Part shown: positions 55,448 through 64,000 of the stretch, piece after piece | How the letters are laid out: each line of letters begins with the position of its first letter | Position numbering within the stretch: position 1 is the stretch's first letter | NCBI GenBank assembly: GCA_963738425.1 | Contig: CAVTWT010000025.1 | Span: forward strand, 62,001-126,000 | Source of the DNA: CADEEN01 sp963738425 | GTDB lineage: Bacteria > Pseudomonadota > Gammaproteobacteria > Burkholderiales > Burkholderiaceae_C | DNA length: 64,000 nucleotides | Reading direction: 5' to 3' | The notes under the pieces: model-generated | Database searches by the model: none | Seen by the model: only the letters and a program-made list of their open reading frames with translations | What the model was told of the DNA's origin: nothing | Position numbers and translations under genes: made by a program

Positions 55448-56599
55448 ATGGCCGAGAGCGCACAAGACAAACATTTACCCGCTTCACAGCGCAAGATCGA
55501 GAAAGCGCGTGAAGACGGCCAGGTCGCGCGTTCGCGCGATCTCGGGCACTTTGCCGCGGTCGCCGGTGGCGGTGCGTTGCTGGTGGTGCTCGCCCCGGCT
55601 CTCACCAGCTGGCTGCGCGAACTGGTCACGCGTGGCCTGACGTTCAACAACCAGAGCCTGGCCGGCACGGCGCCGATGGTGGAGCACCTCGGCGAGGCCA
55701 CGCTGCGCATGATGGCGCTGGTGTTGCCGCTGGGACTTTCGCTGGCTGCGGCAGCGCTGCTCGCCGGCGTGCTGGCCGGCGGCTGGAACTGGACCTTGAA
55801 GCCCATTGCGCCCAAGTTCGACAAGTTCAACCCGCTCACCGGCCTCGGCCGCGTCTTCTCCAAGCAGCAGCTCGGCGAAACGCTGAAGGCTTGCGCACTC
55901 GCGCTGGTTCTCGGCACGACCGGCGCCCTGTGGCTGCGCTCGCACGCCACCGAGTTTGCACAAACACTGGCACTGCCGCTGCCGGCGGCGATCTCGCAAA
56001 GCGCGACGACGCTGCAAGCTGGCTTGCTGCTGCTCGTCATTGCTCTCGCGGCGTTTGCGCTGATCGACGTGCCGCTGCAGCGCAAGCGCCTGCTCGACCG
56101 CCTGAAGATGAGCCATCAGGAAATGAAGGAAGAGTGGAAGCAGCTCGAAGGCAACATGGAGGTCAAGAACAAGATGCGCGCCAAGATGCGCGAGATGGCG
56201 AACCGCCGCATGCTGGCTGCCGTGCCCAAGGCCGACATCGTCGTCATGAACCCGACGCACTATGCGGTGGCGCTGAAGTACGACGACAAGTCGATGGCCG
56301 CACCGCGTGTGGTGGCCAAGGGTGCCGATCTGCTGGCGCTGAAGATCCGCGACATCGCCAAGGAATCCAAGGTGCCGGTGTTGCAGGCGCCGCCGCTGGC
56401 GCGCGCGCTGTATGCCCATGCCGAGATCGATCGCGAAGTGCCGCAGGCGCTGTTCGCGGCCGTGGCCCAGGTGCTGGCCTGGGTCTATCAGTTGCGCGCC
56501 GCGATGGCGGGGCAGGGCGCCATGCCGGCGGAGATCGCAATCCTCCCGGTGCCTGATGAACTCGATCCGCACAACAAGAACGTCGGGGTTGAAGCATGA
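55448..56599 (+). CDS. flhB: flagellar export apparatus switch protein FlhB
   Basis: 383 residues. Four membrane helices in the first 210 residues, the cytoplasmic linker LLDRLKMSHQEMKEEWKQLEGNMEVKNKMRAKMREMANRRM, and the self-cleavage motif NPTH at about 268-271, where Asn-Pro cleavage switches export from rod/hook to filament proteins. The N-terminus AESAQDKHLPASQRKIEKAREDGQVARSRDL is typical. Overlaps flhA by four bases. Confidence 0.96.
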   Translation: MAESAQDKHLPASQRKIEKAREDGQVARSRDLGHFAAVAGGGALLVVLAPALTSWLRELVTRGLTFNNQSLAGTAPMVEHLGEATLRMMALVLPLGLSLAAAALLAGVLAGGWNWTLKPIAPKFDKFNPLTGLGRVFSKQQLGETLKACALALVLGTTGALWLRSHATEFAQTLALPLPAAISQSATTLQAGLLLLVIALAAFALIDVPLQRKRLLDRLKMSHQEMKEEWKQLEGNMEVKNKMRAKMREMANRRMLAAVPKADIVVMNPTHYAVALKYDDKSMAAPRVVAKGADLLALKIRDIAKESKVPVLQAPPLARALYAHAEIDREVPQALFAAVAQVLAWVYQLRAAMAGQGAMPAEIAILPVPDELDPHNKNVGVEA

Positions 56600-58680
56600 A
56601 CTGGGTGCAGCGCCTGAACGCGATGCTCGGCCCGCAAGCCGGCGTCATCAAGAACCTGGCCGCGCCGATCTTCATCGTCACCGTGCTGGCGATGATGGTG
56701 CTGCCGATGCCGTCGTTGATGCTCGATTTCTTCCTGACCGTCAACATCGCAGTCGCGCTGCTGGTGATGATGGTCGCTGCCAACATGATCCGGCCGCTGG
56801 ACTTCGCGGCTTTTCCGGCCGTGCTGCTGGTGACGACGCTGATGCGCCTGTCGCTCAACGTCGCCTCCACCCGCGTCGTGCTGCTCGAAGGCCATACCGG
56901 CCCGGGTGCGGCCGGCCAAGTGATCGAATCGTTCGGCCACTTCCTGATCGGCGGCAACTTCGCCGTTGGCCTGATCGTCTTTGCGATCCTCGTCGTCATC
57001 AACTTCATCGTCGTCACCAAGGGCGCCGAGCGCATTGCCGAGGTCGGCGCGCGCTTCACGCTCGATGCCATGCCCGGCAAGCAGATGGCGATCGACGCCG
57101 ACCTGAATGCCGGCCTGATCGACGAGAAGGAAGCCAAGCGCCGCCGCCTCGAAGTCAGCGAAGAGGCCGAGTTCTTCGGCTCGATGGACGGCGCGTCGAA
57201 GTACGTGCGCGGCGACGCGATGGCCGGCCTGTTGATCCTGTTCATCAACATCATCGGTGGCTTCATCATCGGCGTCGCCCAGCATGACTTGAGCGCGACG
57301 CAGGCCGCCAACAGCTACATCCTGCTCGCGGTCGGCGATGCACTTGTCGCCCAGGTGCCCGCCCTGCTGATCTCGGTCTCGGCGGCGATGGTGGTCTCGC
57401 GCGTCGGCAAGGAGCACAACGTCGGCAGCCAGATCGGCCGCCAGGTCTTCAACTCGTCGAAGTCGCTCGGCGCGGTAGCCGCGATCGTCGGTTTGCTCGG
57501 TGTCATTCCGGGCATGCCGAACATGGTTTTCCTCGTCATCGGCGGGGCCATCGGCTACGGCGCGTGGAAGCTGCACCGCAAGGAGCAGGCCATCGAGGCT
57601 GCGAAGACGATGACCAAAGAGGAGAAGCGCGAGGCCAATCCGGAGGCGACCTGGGACGACCTGATCCCGATCGACACGCTCGGCCTCGAAGTCGGCTACC
57701 GGCTGATCACGCTGGTCGATGCGCAGCGCGGCGGTGACCTGCTGGCGCGCATCAAGGGCGTGCGAAAGAAGTTCGCGCAGGACGTCGGCTTCCTGCCGCC
57801 GCCGGTGCACATCCGCGACAACCTCGATCTGAAGCCGAGCATGTACCGCGTCTCGCTGCGCGGCGCGGTGATCGGCGAGGGCGAGGCTTTCCCCGGCATG
57901 CACCTGGCCATCAACCCCGGCGGCGCCACACAGCAGTTGATCGGCACCAAGACCAGCGACCCGGCCTTCGGCCTGCCCGCGGTGTGGATCGACGATCGCC
58001 AGCGCGAGCTGGCCCAAATGAGCGGATTTACGGTGGTTGATTGCTCGACCGTCGTCGCCACCCACCTCTCACACTTGATGCAAGTGAACGCAGCTCGCCT
58101 GCTCGGTCGCGTGGAGACGCAATCGCTGGTCGAGCATGTGACGAAGTTGGCGCCCAAGTTGATCGAAGACGTGATTCCCAAGATGGTCGGCATCGCAACG
58201 CTGCAGAAGCTGCTGCAACTGCTGCTCGACGAAGGCGTGCACATCCGCGACGTGCGCTCGATCATCGAGTGCCTGGCTGAATACCCCGCCGCCGCCAACG
58301 ACCCGCAGCAACTTGCCGCACTCGTGCGCATGCACCTCGCGCCGGCCATCGTGCAGCAGATCTACGGCCCGGCCAAGGAACTCGACGTGATCGCGCTCGA
58401 CCCGGGCCTGGAGCGCCTGGTCACGCAAGCGCTGACCAGCCCGCATGGCGCCGCGCTGGACCCCGGCGTGACCGACACGCTGACACGCAGCGCCGCCGAC
58501 AGCGCGCGCTCGCAGGAAGACATCGGCGTGCCGGCCTGCCTGCTGGTGCCCGACCTGATCCGTGCGCCGATGGCGCGCCTGTTGAAGCGTGCCGCACCGC
58601 GCCTGAAGGTGCTGGGCCACAGTGAAATTCCCGAGACCCACTCGATCCGCATCGCTTCGGTGATTGGAGCTACCGCATGA
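56596..58680 (+). CDS. flhA: flagellar export gate protein FlhA
   Basis: 694 residues. N-terminal eight-helix membrane domain with the FHIPEP block (TTLMRLSLNVASTRVVLLEGHTGPGAAGQVIESFGHFLIGGNFAVGLIVFAILVVINFIVVTKGAERIAEVGARFTLDAMPGKQMAIDADLNAG), then the cytoplasmic ring domain from about 350 (HIRDNLDLKPSMYRVSLRG, FTVVDCSTVVATHLSHLM, HIRDVRSIIECLAEY). Forms the nonameric chaperone-docking ring of the type III export gate. Overlaps flhF by four bases. Confidence 0.97.
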   Translation: MNWVQRLNAMLGPQAGVIKNLAAPIFIVTVLAMMVLPMPSLMLDFFLTVNIAVALLVMMVAANMIRPLDFAAFPAVLLVTTLMRLSLNVASTRVVLLEGHTGPGAAGQVIESFGHFLIGGNFAVGLIVFAILVVINFIVVTKGAERIAEVGARFTLDAMPGKQMAIDADLNAGLIDEKEAKRRRLEVSEEAEFFGSMDGASKYVRGDAMAGLLILFINIIGGFIIGVAQHDLSATQAANSYILLAVGDALVAQVPALLISVSAAMVVSRVGKEHNVGSQIGRQVFNSSKSLGAVAAIVGLLGVIPGMPNMVFLVIGGAIGYGAWKLHRKEQAIEAAKTMTKEEKREANPEATWDDLIPIDTLGLEVGYRLITLVDAQRGGDLLARIKGVRKKFAQDVGFLPPPVHIRDNLDLKPSMYRVSLRGAVIGEGEAFPGMHLAINPGGATQQLIGTKTSDPAFGLPAVWIDDRQRELAQMSGFTVVDCSTVVATHLSHLMQVNAARLLGRVETQSLVEHVTKLAPKLIEDVIPKMVGIATLQKLLQLLLDEGVHIRDVRSIIECLAEYPAAANDPQQLAALVRMHLAPAIVQQIYGPAKELDVIALDPGLERLVTQALTSPHGAALDPGVTDTLTRSAADSARSQEDIGVPACLLVPDLIRAPMARLLKRAAPRLKVLGHSEIPETHSIRIASVIGATA

Positions 58681-60140
58681 ACGCCAACAACGTCACCCGC
58701 TTCACCGCCCGCACGGCGCGCGAAGCCTTGAACCTGGTCAAGAAGGCCTTCGGTGACGACGCCGTCGTGCTGTCGACCAAACCATCGACCAATGGCGGCG
58801 TCGAGATGCTGGCGATGGGGCCCGAAGGTGTGAGCCACATCGAGAAGGCGGCCAAGAGTGCACCGGTGGTGCGTGCACCTGTAGCCAAGGAGCCGAAGGC
58901 TGCGGCGTTGCCGACGACTGCGGACGAAGTCGGCCGCGATGTCGAACAACTGGCGATGAGCACGCTGTCGTTCCAGGACTATGTGCGCGAGCGCATGTTG
59001 AAGCGCCGTCAGGCGCAGCGCGATCTCGCGGCGATGGAAGAACCCGCGGTGGAACCCTCCACGTTCCCGTCGCCACCGCAACCGGCGCCGCTGGAGGCAG
59101 CTGCCGCAAAGCCGCGCGAGCCCGCGCGGCGGCTGGTCGACACGCCGGTGCTCGCCGACACGCAAACCAATGCCGACGCCGCCCGCCGCGAACAAACCAT
59201 GATGGCCGAGCTGCGCTCGATGAAGGGCCTGATCGAAGACCGCTTCGGTGCGCTGGCCTTCATGGAAAAGCTGCAGACCAGCCCACGCCGCGCTGCGCTG
59301 ACGCAGCGTCTGCTCGATGCCGGCTTCTCGCCAGGGCTGATCCGCAAACTTGCCGAAGGCCTGGAGCCGGACTGCGAGGACGAGAGCACCTGGGCTGCCG
59401 GCGTGCTGGAGCGCAACCTGCGCGCCGCCGAGCGCGAGCCCGCGCTCGAAGACAGCGGCGGCGTGTATGCGCTGATTGGCGCCACCGGCGTCGGCAAGAC
59501 CACCAGCACGGCCAAGATCGCCGCTGCGTTTGCCACGCAGCACGGTTCGGCCAACCTCGGCCTGGTCACGCTCGACGCCTACCGCGTCGGCGCGCAGGAG
59601 CAACTGCGCGCCTACGGCCGCATCCTCGGCGTGCCGGTGCATACCGCGCACGACCGCGCTTCGCTCGAAGACCTGCTCGAACTGCTCGCGGCCAAGAAGA
59701 TGGTGTTGATCGACACCGCGGGCATGGGCCAGCGCGACACGCGCACCCGCGAGCTGATGGAGATGCTGTCGCACCGCTCGATCCAGAAGCTGCTCGTCAT
59801 CAACGCTTCGGCGCAGGGCGAGACGATCGACGATGTGATGGTGTCGTACCGTGCTGCGGCCTGCCGCGGTGTGGTCCTCTCCAAGATCGACGAAGCGGTC
59901 AAGCTCGCGCCGGCGCTCGACGCGATCATTCGCCACAAGATGCGCGTCGTCGGTGTCGCCAACGGCCAGCGCGTGCCGGAAGACTGGCATCGTCTGTCGG
60001 CACAGGCGCTGGTGCAGCGCGCGCTGCGGGCCTCGGCCAATTCGAGCTGGAAGCTGCAGTCGCAAGAGGTGAGCCTGGTGTTCGCCGGATTCAGCAGTGC
60101 CACGCGCACGTCCCGCGCAGCCTTGCAGGCGTCGTCATGA
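58677..60140 (+). CDS. flhF: flagellar SRP-like GTPase FlhF
   Basis: 487 residues. N-terminal B domain (NVTRFTARTAREALNLVKKAFGDDAVVLSTKPS), a Pro/Ala-rich variable linker, an N domain, and the SRP GTPase G domain: P-loop IGATGVGKTTSTAKIAAAFA (about 266-285), LVTLDAYRVGAQEQLRAYGRILGVPVH, VLIDTAGMGQRD and VVLSKIDEAVKLAPALDAII. Sets flagellar position and number at the pole. Its product works with FlhG, whose place is taken here by a P-loop-less protein. Confidence 0.95.
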   Translation: MNANNVTRFTARTAREALNLVKKAFGDDAVVLSTKPSTNGGVEMLAMGPEGVSHIEKAAKSAPVVRAPVAKEPKAAALPTTADEVGRDVEQLAMSTLSFQDYVRERMLKRRQAQRDLAAMEEPAVEPSTFPSPPQPAPLEAAAAKPREPARRLVDTPVLADTQTNADAARREQTMMAELRSMKGLIEDRFGALAFMEKLQTSPRRAALTQRLLDAGFSPGLIRKLAEGLEPDCEDESTWAAGVLERNLRAAEREPALEDSGGVYALIGATGVGKTTSTAKIAAAFATQHGSANLGLVTLDAYRVGAQEQLRAYGRILGVPVHTAHDRASLEDLLELLAAKKMVLIDTAGMGQRDTRTRELMEMLSHRSIQKLLVINASAQGETIDDVMVSYRAAACRGVVLSKIDEAVKLAPALDAIIRHKMRVVGVANGQRVPEDWHRLSAQALVQRALRASANSSWKLQSQEVSLVFAGFSSATRTSRAALQASS

Positions 60141-60901
60141 CCTTCCTCGACAGCGACAGCCCCCCGTGGACCGGCCCGAGCGATCAGGCCGACGGCCTGC
60201 GCCGCTTGTTCTCCGGCGCGCAAACGCGTTTCATCGCCGTGGCCGCCAACCCGGACGTGGCCTTCGCCGGCTTGGCGCTCGAGCGTCTTGCCAGCGTCTG
60301 CGCATCGCCCGAACGCAAGGTGCTCGTTGTCGATGCCGCCAGCGGCACGCCGCACGAGATGGCCTCGGTGGACTTGTCAGCGTGCATCGAGCCGCTGGGT
60401 GACCACCTCTCGTACCTGGCGGCGCGTGGCCTGCCGGTGCGCTACGTCAGCGCTCGTGGCTCGTGCGAAGTCTTTCTGGATGCCGTCGCCGACGCCGCGC
60501 CCGAAGCGTCGGTGATCATCGTGCACGCCGAAGCGCATGAACTCGGCCGCCTGTTCGCGCGCCGCGCGCTGCGGCCGTTGCTGCTCGCGGCCGACCACCC
60601 GGCCAGCGTCACCAGCGCCTACGCCAACATGAAGCTGCTGGCACAGCGCCACGGCCTGATGGCCTTCGATCTCCTGCTCGTCGCTGCGACCAGCTCGCCG
60701 CGCACGCCGCGCATTGCCGAACAACTCGCGCTCACCGCCGAGCGCTTTGCCGGCGCCGTGCTGCACGACTGGGCCGCGATCGACCCGGCCGCGCAGAGCG
60801 ATTGGCCGCTGGCGTTGCTGCGTCTTGCAAAAGGCCTGCTTGCCGAGATGCCGGTGCCGGATCTGCACAGCAGCATCGCAGCCGCGCAGGTGGCGCGATG
60901 A
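60137..60901 (+). CDS. FlhG/MinD-like protein lacking the P-loop
   Basis: 254 residues between flhF and fliA, the usual site of flhG (fleN). The start DQADGLRRLFSGAQTRFIAVAANPDVAFAGLALERLASVC aligns with the FlhG activation helix (DQA-GLR) and first strand. Where MinD-type ATPases have KGGVGKT it reads ANPDVAFA. Later parts (ERKVLVVDAASGTPHEMASVD, EASVIIVHAEAHELGRLFARRA, AYANMKLLAQRHG) resemble MinD strands and helices. Probably an FlhG-derived protein that can stimulate FlhF through the N-terminal DQAxxLR motif but not bind ATP. Confidence 0.75.
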   Translation: MTFLDSDSPPWTGPSDQADGLRRLFSGAQTRFIAVAANPDVAFAGLALERLASVCASPERKVLVVDAASGTPHEMASVDLSACIEPLGDHLSYLAARGLPVRYVSARGSCEVFLDAVADAAPEASVIIVHAEAHELGRLFARRALRPLLLAADHPASVTSAYANMKLLAQRHGLMAFDLLLVAATSSPRTPRIAEQLALTAERFAGAVLHDWAAIDPAAQSDWPLALLRLAKGLLAEMPVPDLHSSIAAAQVAR

Positions 60902-60960
60902 AACGCGACACCGATCACATCGAATCCGAAGAACCGAGCCCCACCCCCGGAGCCCTTGCC

Positions 60961-61701
60961 ATGTACACCGCCACCGGACGCCCTGACAACAGCGCCACCG
61001 CCTCGGCCGCCCAGGTCAACGCTGCGCTCAAGCAGTACACGCCGCTGGTGCGCCGCCTGGCCCACCAGATGATCGCCAAGCTGCCGGCCAATGTGCAGAT
61101 CGACGACCTGATCCAGGTCGGCATGATCGGCCTGCACGACGCGATGAGCCGCTTCGACGCCGCGCAGGGCGTGCAGTTCGAAACCTTTGCCACGCAGCGC
61201 ATCCGCGGTGCCATGCTCGACGACTTGCGCAGCGGCGACTGGATGAGCCGCGGCGACCGCAAGCAGCAACGCCAGATCGAGGCAGCCGTGCACAAGCTCG
61301 AACAGACGCATGGCCGTGCCCCGGCCGAGAGCGAGATCGCCAAGGAAATGGGCCTGTCGCTGGGCGACTATCAGGACGTGCTGACCAAGGTGCGCGGCAC
61401 GCAACTCGTCTACCTGGAAGACATGACCGGCGACGACGGCGACCAGGATTTTCTCGACCGCCACGTCGCCGATGCATCCTCGGACCCGCTGGCGATGCTC
61501 AACGACCAGCGCATGCGCGAGGCCCTGGTCGATGCCATCAAGCTGCTGCCCGAACGCGAGCAGTACGTGATGAGCATGTACTACGAGCACGACATGAACC
61601 TGAAAGAGATCGCCGCCGTGCTCAAGGTCACCGAGTCGCGCGTCTGCCAGTTGCACAGCCAGAGCATCGCGCGCTTGCGCTCGAAACTGCGGGCTTGGTG
61701 A
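60961..61701 (+). CDS. fliA: flagellar sigma factor FliA (sigma-28)
   Basis: 246 residues from the ATG at MYTATGRPDNS, the usual FliA start, preceded by GGAG. An in-frame ATG at 60898, overlapping the upstream stop (ATGA), would add 21 residues and is possible. Regions: sigma-2 (LVRRLAHQMIAKLPANVQIDDLIQVGMIGLHDAMSRFD, FETFATQRIRGAMLDDLRSGDW), sigma-3 (AAVHKLEQTHGRAPAESEIAKEMG) and sigma-4 (LLPEREQYVMSMYYEHDMNLKEIAAVLKVTESRVCQLHSQSIARLR). Directs RNA polymerase to late flagellar promoters such as that of motAB. Confidence 0.95.
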   Translation: MYTATGRPDNSATASAAQVNAALKQYTPLVRRLAHQMIAKLPANVQIDDLIQVGMIGLHDAMSRFDAAQGVQFETFATQRIRGAMLDDLRSGDWMSRGDRKQQRQIEAAVHKLEQTHGRAPAESEIAKEMGLSLGDYQDVLTKVRGTQLVYLEDMTGDDGDQDFLDRHVADASSDPLAMLNDQRMREALVDAIKLLPEREQYVMSMYYEHDMNLKEIAAVLKVTESRVCQLHSQSIARLRSKLRAW

Positions 61702-61757
61702 GTCGCCGTTCGCGCTGAGCCTGTCGAAGGGTCAGCTTCGGCTTGACGGGGCAGGCA

Positions 61758-62168
61758 TCAGCCCGCGCCCCACGCTTCCAGCTTGACCTCGACCCCCGCG
61801 CGCAAGGTGTTGTGCACCTCGGCCACCGCATCGGTCTCGCGCAGCAATTGCGCGATCTGCTCGGCCGGCGCCGGCGACTGCACACGCGCGCGGTAGCGGA
61901 CGTTTGCCGCGGCCAAGCCGACGCCACCAAAATCCGCTTCGGCTTCGACCTCCACCGCTTCGAGCGCCAGCCCCAGGCGCGCCGCCTCGCGATGCAGATC
62001 ATTGCAATAGCAGGTCGCCAGCGCCAGCATCAGGAATTCGCCGCCATTGACCGCCGAGCCCAGGCCCGTGGACTTAGCAGGTACCGAGAGGCGCTGCGAC
62101 TGACCGCCTGTGGACACCGACACCTCATGCGATGCGCCGCCGTTGCGGACATGGGCAATGATCTTCAT
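61758..62168 (-). CDS. OsmC-family protein
   Basis: 136 residues. OsmC fold with LSVPAKSTGLGSAVNGGEFLMLALATCYCNDLHREAARLGLALEAVEVEAEADFGG. The single Cys-rich segment ATCYCNDL is where OsmC/Ohr proteins carry one catalytic cysteine; the second Ohr cysteine is not obvious, so general OsmC-like rather than a clear peroxidase. Overlaps the acetyltransferase gene by four bases. Confidence 0.87.
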   Translation of the reverse strand: MKIIAHVRNGGASHEVSVSTGGQSQRLSVPAKSTGLGSAVNGGEFLMLALATCYCNDLHREAARLGLALEAVEVEAEADFGGVGLAAANVRYRARVQSPAPAEQIAQLLRETDAVAEVHNTLRAGVEVKLEAWGAG

Positions 62169-62683
62169 GGATGGGACCTCTGCGTCGCGTACAGCATCGA
62201 GTCATCATCATGCCCCGGCACGCGCAGCCGCCGCTCGAAGCGCATGCCGATGGCCTCCAGCACCTTGCCGGACGCCGCGTTGTCCACTGCCGTGATGGCG
62301 ACGATGCGCTTCAAGCCGTGACGCTCGAAGCCACACGCCAGCCACGCCGCTGCAGCCTCGCGCGCATAACCCTGGCCACGGTACGCAGGCAGGAAGGCAT
62401 AGCCCAGATCCACATCGTCCAAACCCTCGCGGCGGATCAGGCCGCACATGCCGACGAGCGCGCCGTCGCCCGTGCGCTGCACCGCGCCGAGCGCAAAGCC
62501 GTGCCTGGCCTCGTGGGCGATCGGTCCGTTGCTGAGGTAGGCTTGTGCGTCTGCTATCGAGCGCACCTTGCGGTCACCGATGAAGCGCAGCCAATCGGGG
62601 TCGTTGAGCAACTCGACGATGAAGGCGGCGTCGTCCTGCGTGAAGGCGCGCAGCGTCAGCCGAGCCGTCTCCAGTGGCGGCAT
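62165..62683 (-). CDS. GNAT-family acetyltransferase
   Basis: 172 residues of the RimJ/RimL type: LETARLTLRAFTQDDAAFIVELLNDPDWLRFIGDRKVRSIADAQAYL, VGMCGLIRREGLDDVDLGYAFLPAYRGQGYAREAAAAWLACGFE and IVAITAVDNAASGKVLEAIGMRFE. RGQGYA is the acetyl-CoA-binding loop. Acceptor unknown. Its start is adjacent to the AHSA1 gene stop, with the five genes from 63997 to 61758 forming one compact minus-strand operon. Confidence 0.9.
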   Translation of the reverse strand: MPPLETARLTLRAFTQDDAAFIVELLNDPDWLRFIGDRKVRSIADAQAYLSNGPIAHEARHGFALGAVQRTGDGALVGMCGLIRREGLDDVDLGYAFLPAYRGQGYAREAAAAWLACGFERHGLKRIVAITAVDNAASGKVLEAIGMRFERRLRVPGHDDDSMLYATQRSHP

Positions 62684-63142
62684 TCAAGAACCCCGCAGCA
62701 CTTCGGCCGTGAGCCGATCGAGGTTCTGTTCATTGGCCGGCGTCACGAAGGGCGCGACGCGCTCCTTCTCCGCTGCCGTGTCGAAGACCTGGCGCCAGCC
62801 GACGAGCGTGCGCGCGCCTTGCGCGGCCAACGTGATCGTCAGCTCGAAGTGATGCGGCGCACCCAGATGCTCGACGACGACCCGCTCCGGCGCCACGATC
62901 TCGGCGAACCGGTTCTCGTTCGGATAGTTCGCGCCGTCCGGTCCATGCAGCACGAGGCGCCACGCACCGCCGTTGCGGAATTCGAAGACCTCGAAGGTGC
63001 TGCTGAAGCCGTTCGGCCCCCACCAGCGCGCCAGCCGCGCCGGGTCCGCAATGGCGGCAAAGACCTGTTCGCGCGGGGCGTCGATCAGGCGCGAGTGGAC
63101 GAACTCGCGGTCGGCGGTGGAAGTAGTGATGTCGTTCGTCAT
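62684..63142 (-). CDS. SRPBCC / AHSA1-type protein
   Basis: 152 residues. DREFVHSRLIDAPREQVFAAIADPARLARWWGPNGFSSTFEVFEFRNGGAWRLVLHGPDGANYPNENRFAEIVAPERVVVEHL is the AHSA1/CalC pattern with the WWGPNGF motif. Binds small hydrophobic molecules; role unknown. Overlaps the upstream acetyltransferase by four bases. Confidence 0.9.
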   Translation of the reverse strand: MTNDITTSTADREFVHSRLIDAPREQVFAAIADPARLARWWGPNGFSSTFEVFEFRNGGAWRLVLHGPDGANYPNENRFAEIVAPERVVVEHLGAPHHFELTITLAAQGARTLVGWRQVFDTAAEKERVAPFVTPANEQNLDRLTAEVLRGS

Positions 63143-63597
63143 GATTCGCTGAGGTGACCGCGCGCAACGGCCGCGGCGGGGTCTTCGAAGATGGCCATGG
63201 CGGTCAGCATGCGCAGGAAGCCGAGCTTGCGGTAGAAGCCTTCCTTGCCCGGTACCGCGTACAGGATGATCTTCTTGTGCCCGCGCGACATCGCCACCAG
63301 CCGGGACACCACGGCCTTGCCCAGGCCGTGGCTCTGGTAGTCAGGCAGCACGGCCACGTCGCAGAGGTACGAGCAGTCCGCACCGTCCGACAGCGCGCGG
63401 CCCGCGGCGACGAGCTTGCCGGCGTCGAACACGAAGCAGCGGAAGCGGCTGTTGGTGAACACGGTCTGCAGATGCGCAGCGCTCTTGTTGCCCAGCGGCG
63501 CCAGGCGGTAGAGCGTCTCGGCCTCGTGCCAGTCGATGGTGTCGAGCGAGTCGGACCAAGTGAACACGGTGGCCGGCCCCTTGTCAGCGTCATGCAT
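63139..63597 (-). CDS. GNAT-family acetyltransferase
   Basis: 152 residues. VFTWSDSLDTIDWHEAETLYRLAPLGNKSAAHLQTVFTNSRFRCFVFDAGKLVAAGRALSDG, then CDVAVLPDYQSHGLGKAVVSRLVAMSRGHKKIILYAVPGKEGFYRKLGF. Only YQSHGLGK carries the acetyl-CoA loop. Distinct from the RimL-type gene two positions downstream. ATG 63597 overlaps the VOC gene end by eight bases. Confidence 0.88.
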   Translation of the reverse strand: MHDADKGPATVFTWSDSLDTIDWHEAETLYRLAPLGNKSAAHLQTVFTNSRFRCFVFDAGKLVAAGRALSDGADCSYLCDVAVLPDYQSHGLGKAVVSRLVAMSRGHKKIILYAVPGKEGFYRKLGFLRMLTAMAIFEDPAAAVARGHLSES

Positions 63598-63997
63598 CCG
63601 GCGGTCCTTTGAGTTCGACGACATTGCCTTCGGGGTCGCTGAGGTAGATCGATGGGCCTTCGCCCTCGGCGCCGTAGCGGCGCTCGACGGCACCCGCCGC
63701 GTAACCGTGCTGCGCCAACTGGCCGCGGATGGCGGCTTCGTCGAACGGCTCGACGCGCAGGCAGAAGTGGTCCATGTTGCGGCCTTCGCGTCCCGGCGCG
63801 GCGCCACCCGCGCGGCCGAGCTTGCCATCGACGGGCACCAGATCGATCAACGAGCGGCCCGCGCGCAACTGCACCAAACCGATCGCATCCTGCCGGCGCT
63901 CGATCGTGCAGCCGAGTGCTTCGCAATAGAAGTGCAGCATCTTGTCGAGATTCGTGATGCGCAGGACGAGATGGTCGATGTCGCGGATGGGGATCAT
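63590..63997 (-). CDS. VOC family protein (glyoxalase/fosfomycin-resistance superfamily)
   Basis: 135 residues. DIDHLVLRITNLDKMLHFYCEALGCTIERRQDAIGLVQLRAGRSLIDLVPVDG, NMDHFCLRVEPFDEAAIRGQLAQHGYA and GPSIYLSDPEGNVVELKGP make a complete VOC module with His9, His77 and Glu128 as likely metal ligands. Substrate unknown. First visible gene of the small operon; its promoter lies outside the window. Confidence 0.9.
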   Translation of the reverse strand: MIPIRDIDHLVLRITNLDKMLHFYCEALGCTIERRQDAIGLVQLRAGRSLIDLVPVDGKLGRAGGAAPGREGRNMDHFCLRVEPFDEAAIRGQLAQHGYAAGAVERRYGAEGEGPSIYLSDPEGNVVELKGPPDA

Positions 63998-64000
63998 GGA

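Overview
The window is GC-rich DNA from a motile Gram-negative bacterium, most likely a betaproteobacterium of the order Burkholderiales. The evidence is two Bug-type tricarboxylate receptors, a Burkholderiales-style flagellar block (flhDC-motAB-flhBA-flhF-flhG-like-fliA), a trimeric porin, TRAP and ynj-type transport operons, and a 90-bp dispersed repeat that I associate with this group. I saw no rRNA, tRNA or CRISPR array.

1-9.9 kb is accessory. The 3' end of a tungstate-type ABC importer is followed by a decayed vapBC pair and an integron integrase on the minus strand. The integrase has a near-consensus LexA box inside its promoter. On its other side lie an attI-like core site, an inverse core site, an IS110-family fossil, a second core site directly ahead of a cassette-like gene, and a higBA fragment. 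Ten small plus-strand genes follow (DUF4304, lipocalin-like, AHSA1, DUF2200, VOC, GFA, SnoaL, membrane and secreted proteins).

9.9-19.5 kb is housekeeping: amiC, tsaE, queG, an AEC carrier, a chalcone-isomerase-like protein, a Bug receptor, xerD, a porin, marC and an M48 protease. 31.0-19.6 kb (minus) is one tightly packed run of twelve genes. It starts with a bufferin-type copper-peptide operon (bufA1-bufB-bufC-doxX) and continues, with gaps or overlaps of a few bases, into ynjB-ynjC-ynjD-ynjF, a TVP38-flavoprotein fusion, DUF547, DUF3047 and an FAD oxidoreductase. A divergent ECF sigma/anti-sigma pair and a DUF302 gene face it.

32-45 kb holds a beta-propeller protein, a second ECF sigma factor, a two-component system, a marR-racemase-oxoprolinase-pcp operon for 5-oxoproline-type compounds, and a divergent TRAP transporter (dctPQM). 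45-52 kb has two paralogous MshEN/GspE-type proteins, only one with an ATPase domain, then a Bug receptor with a tartrate/malate-type dehydrogenase and its LysR regulator. 52-61.7 kb is the flagellar regulatory and export block, with a sigma-28 promoter ahead of motAB. The last 2.3 kb are small stress or detoxification genes (OsmC, two GNATs, AHSA1, VOC).

At least twelve otherwise well-conserved genes between 11.7 and 41.5 kb carry single-base frameshifts, nearly all +1. This is more likely an assembly problem than mass gene decay, so those genes are annotated as intact-with-indel.
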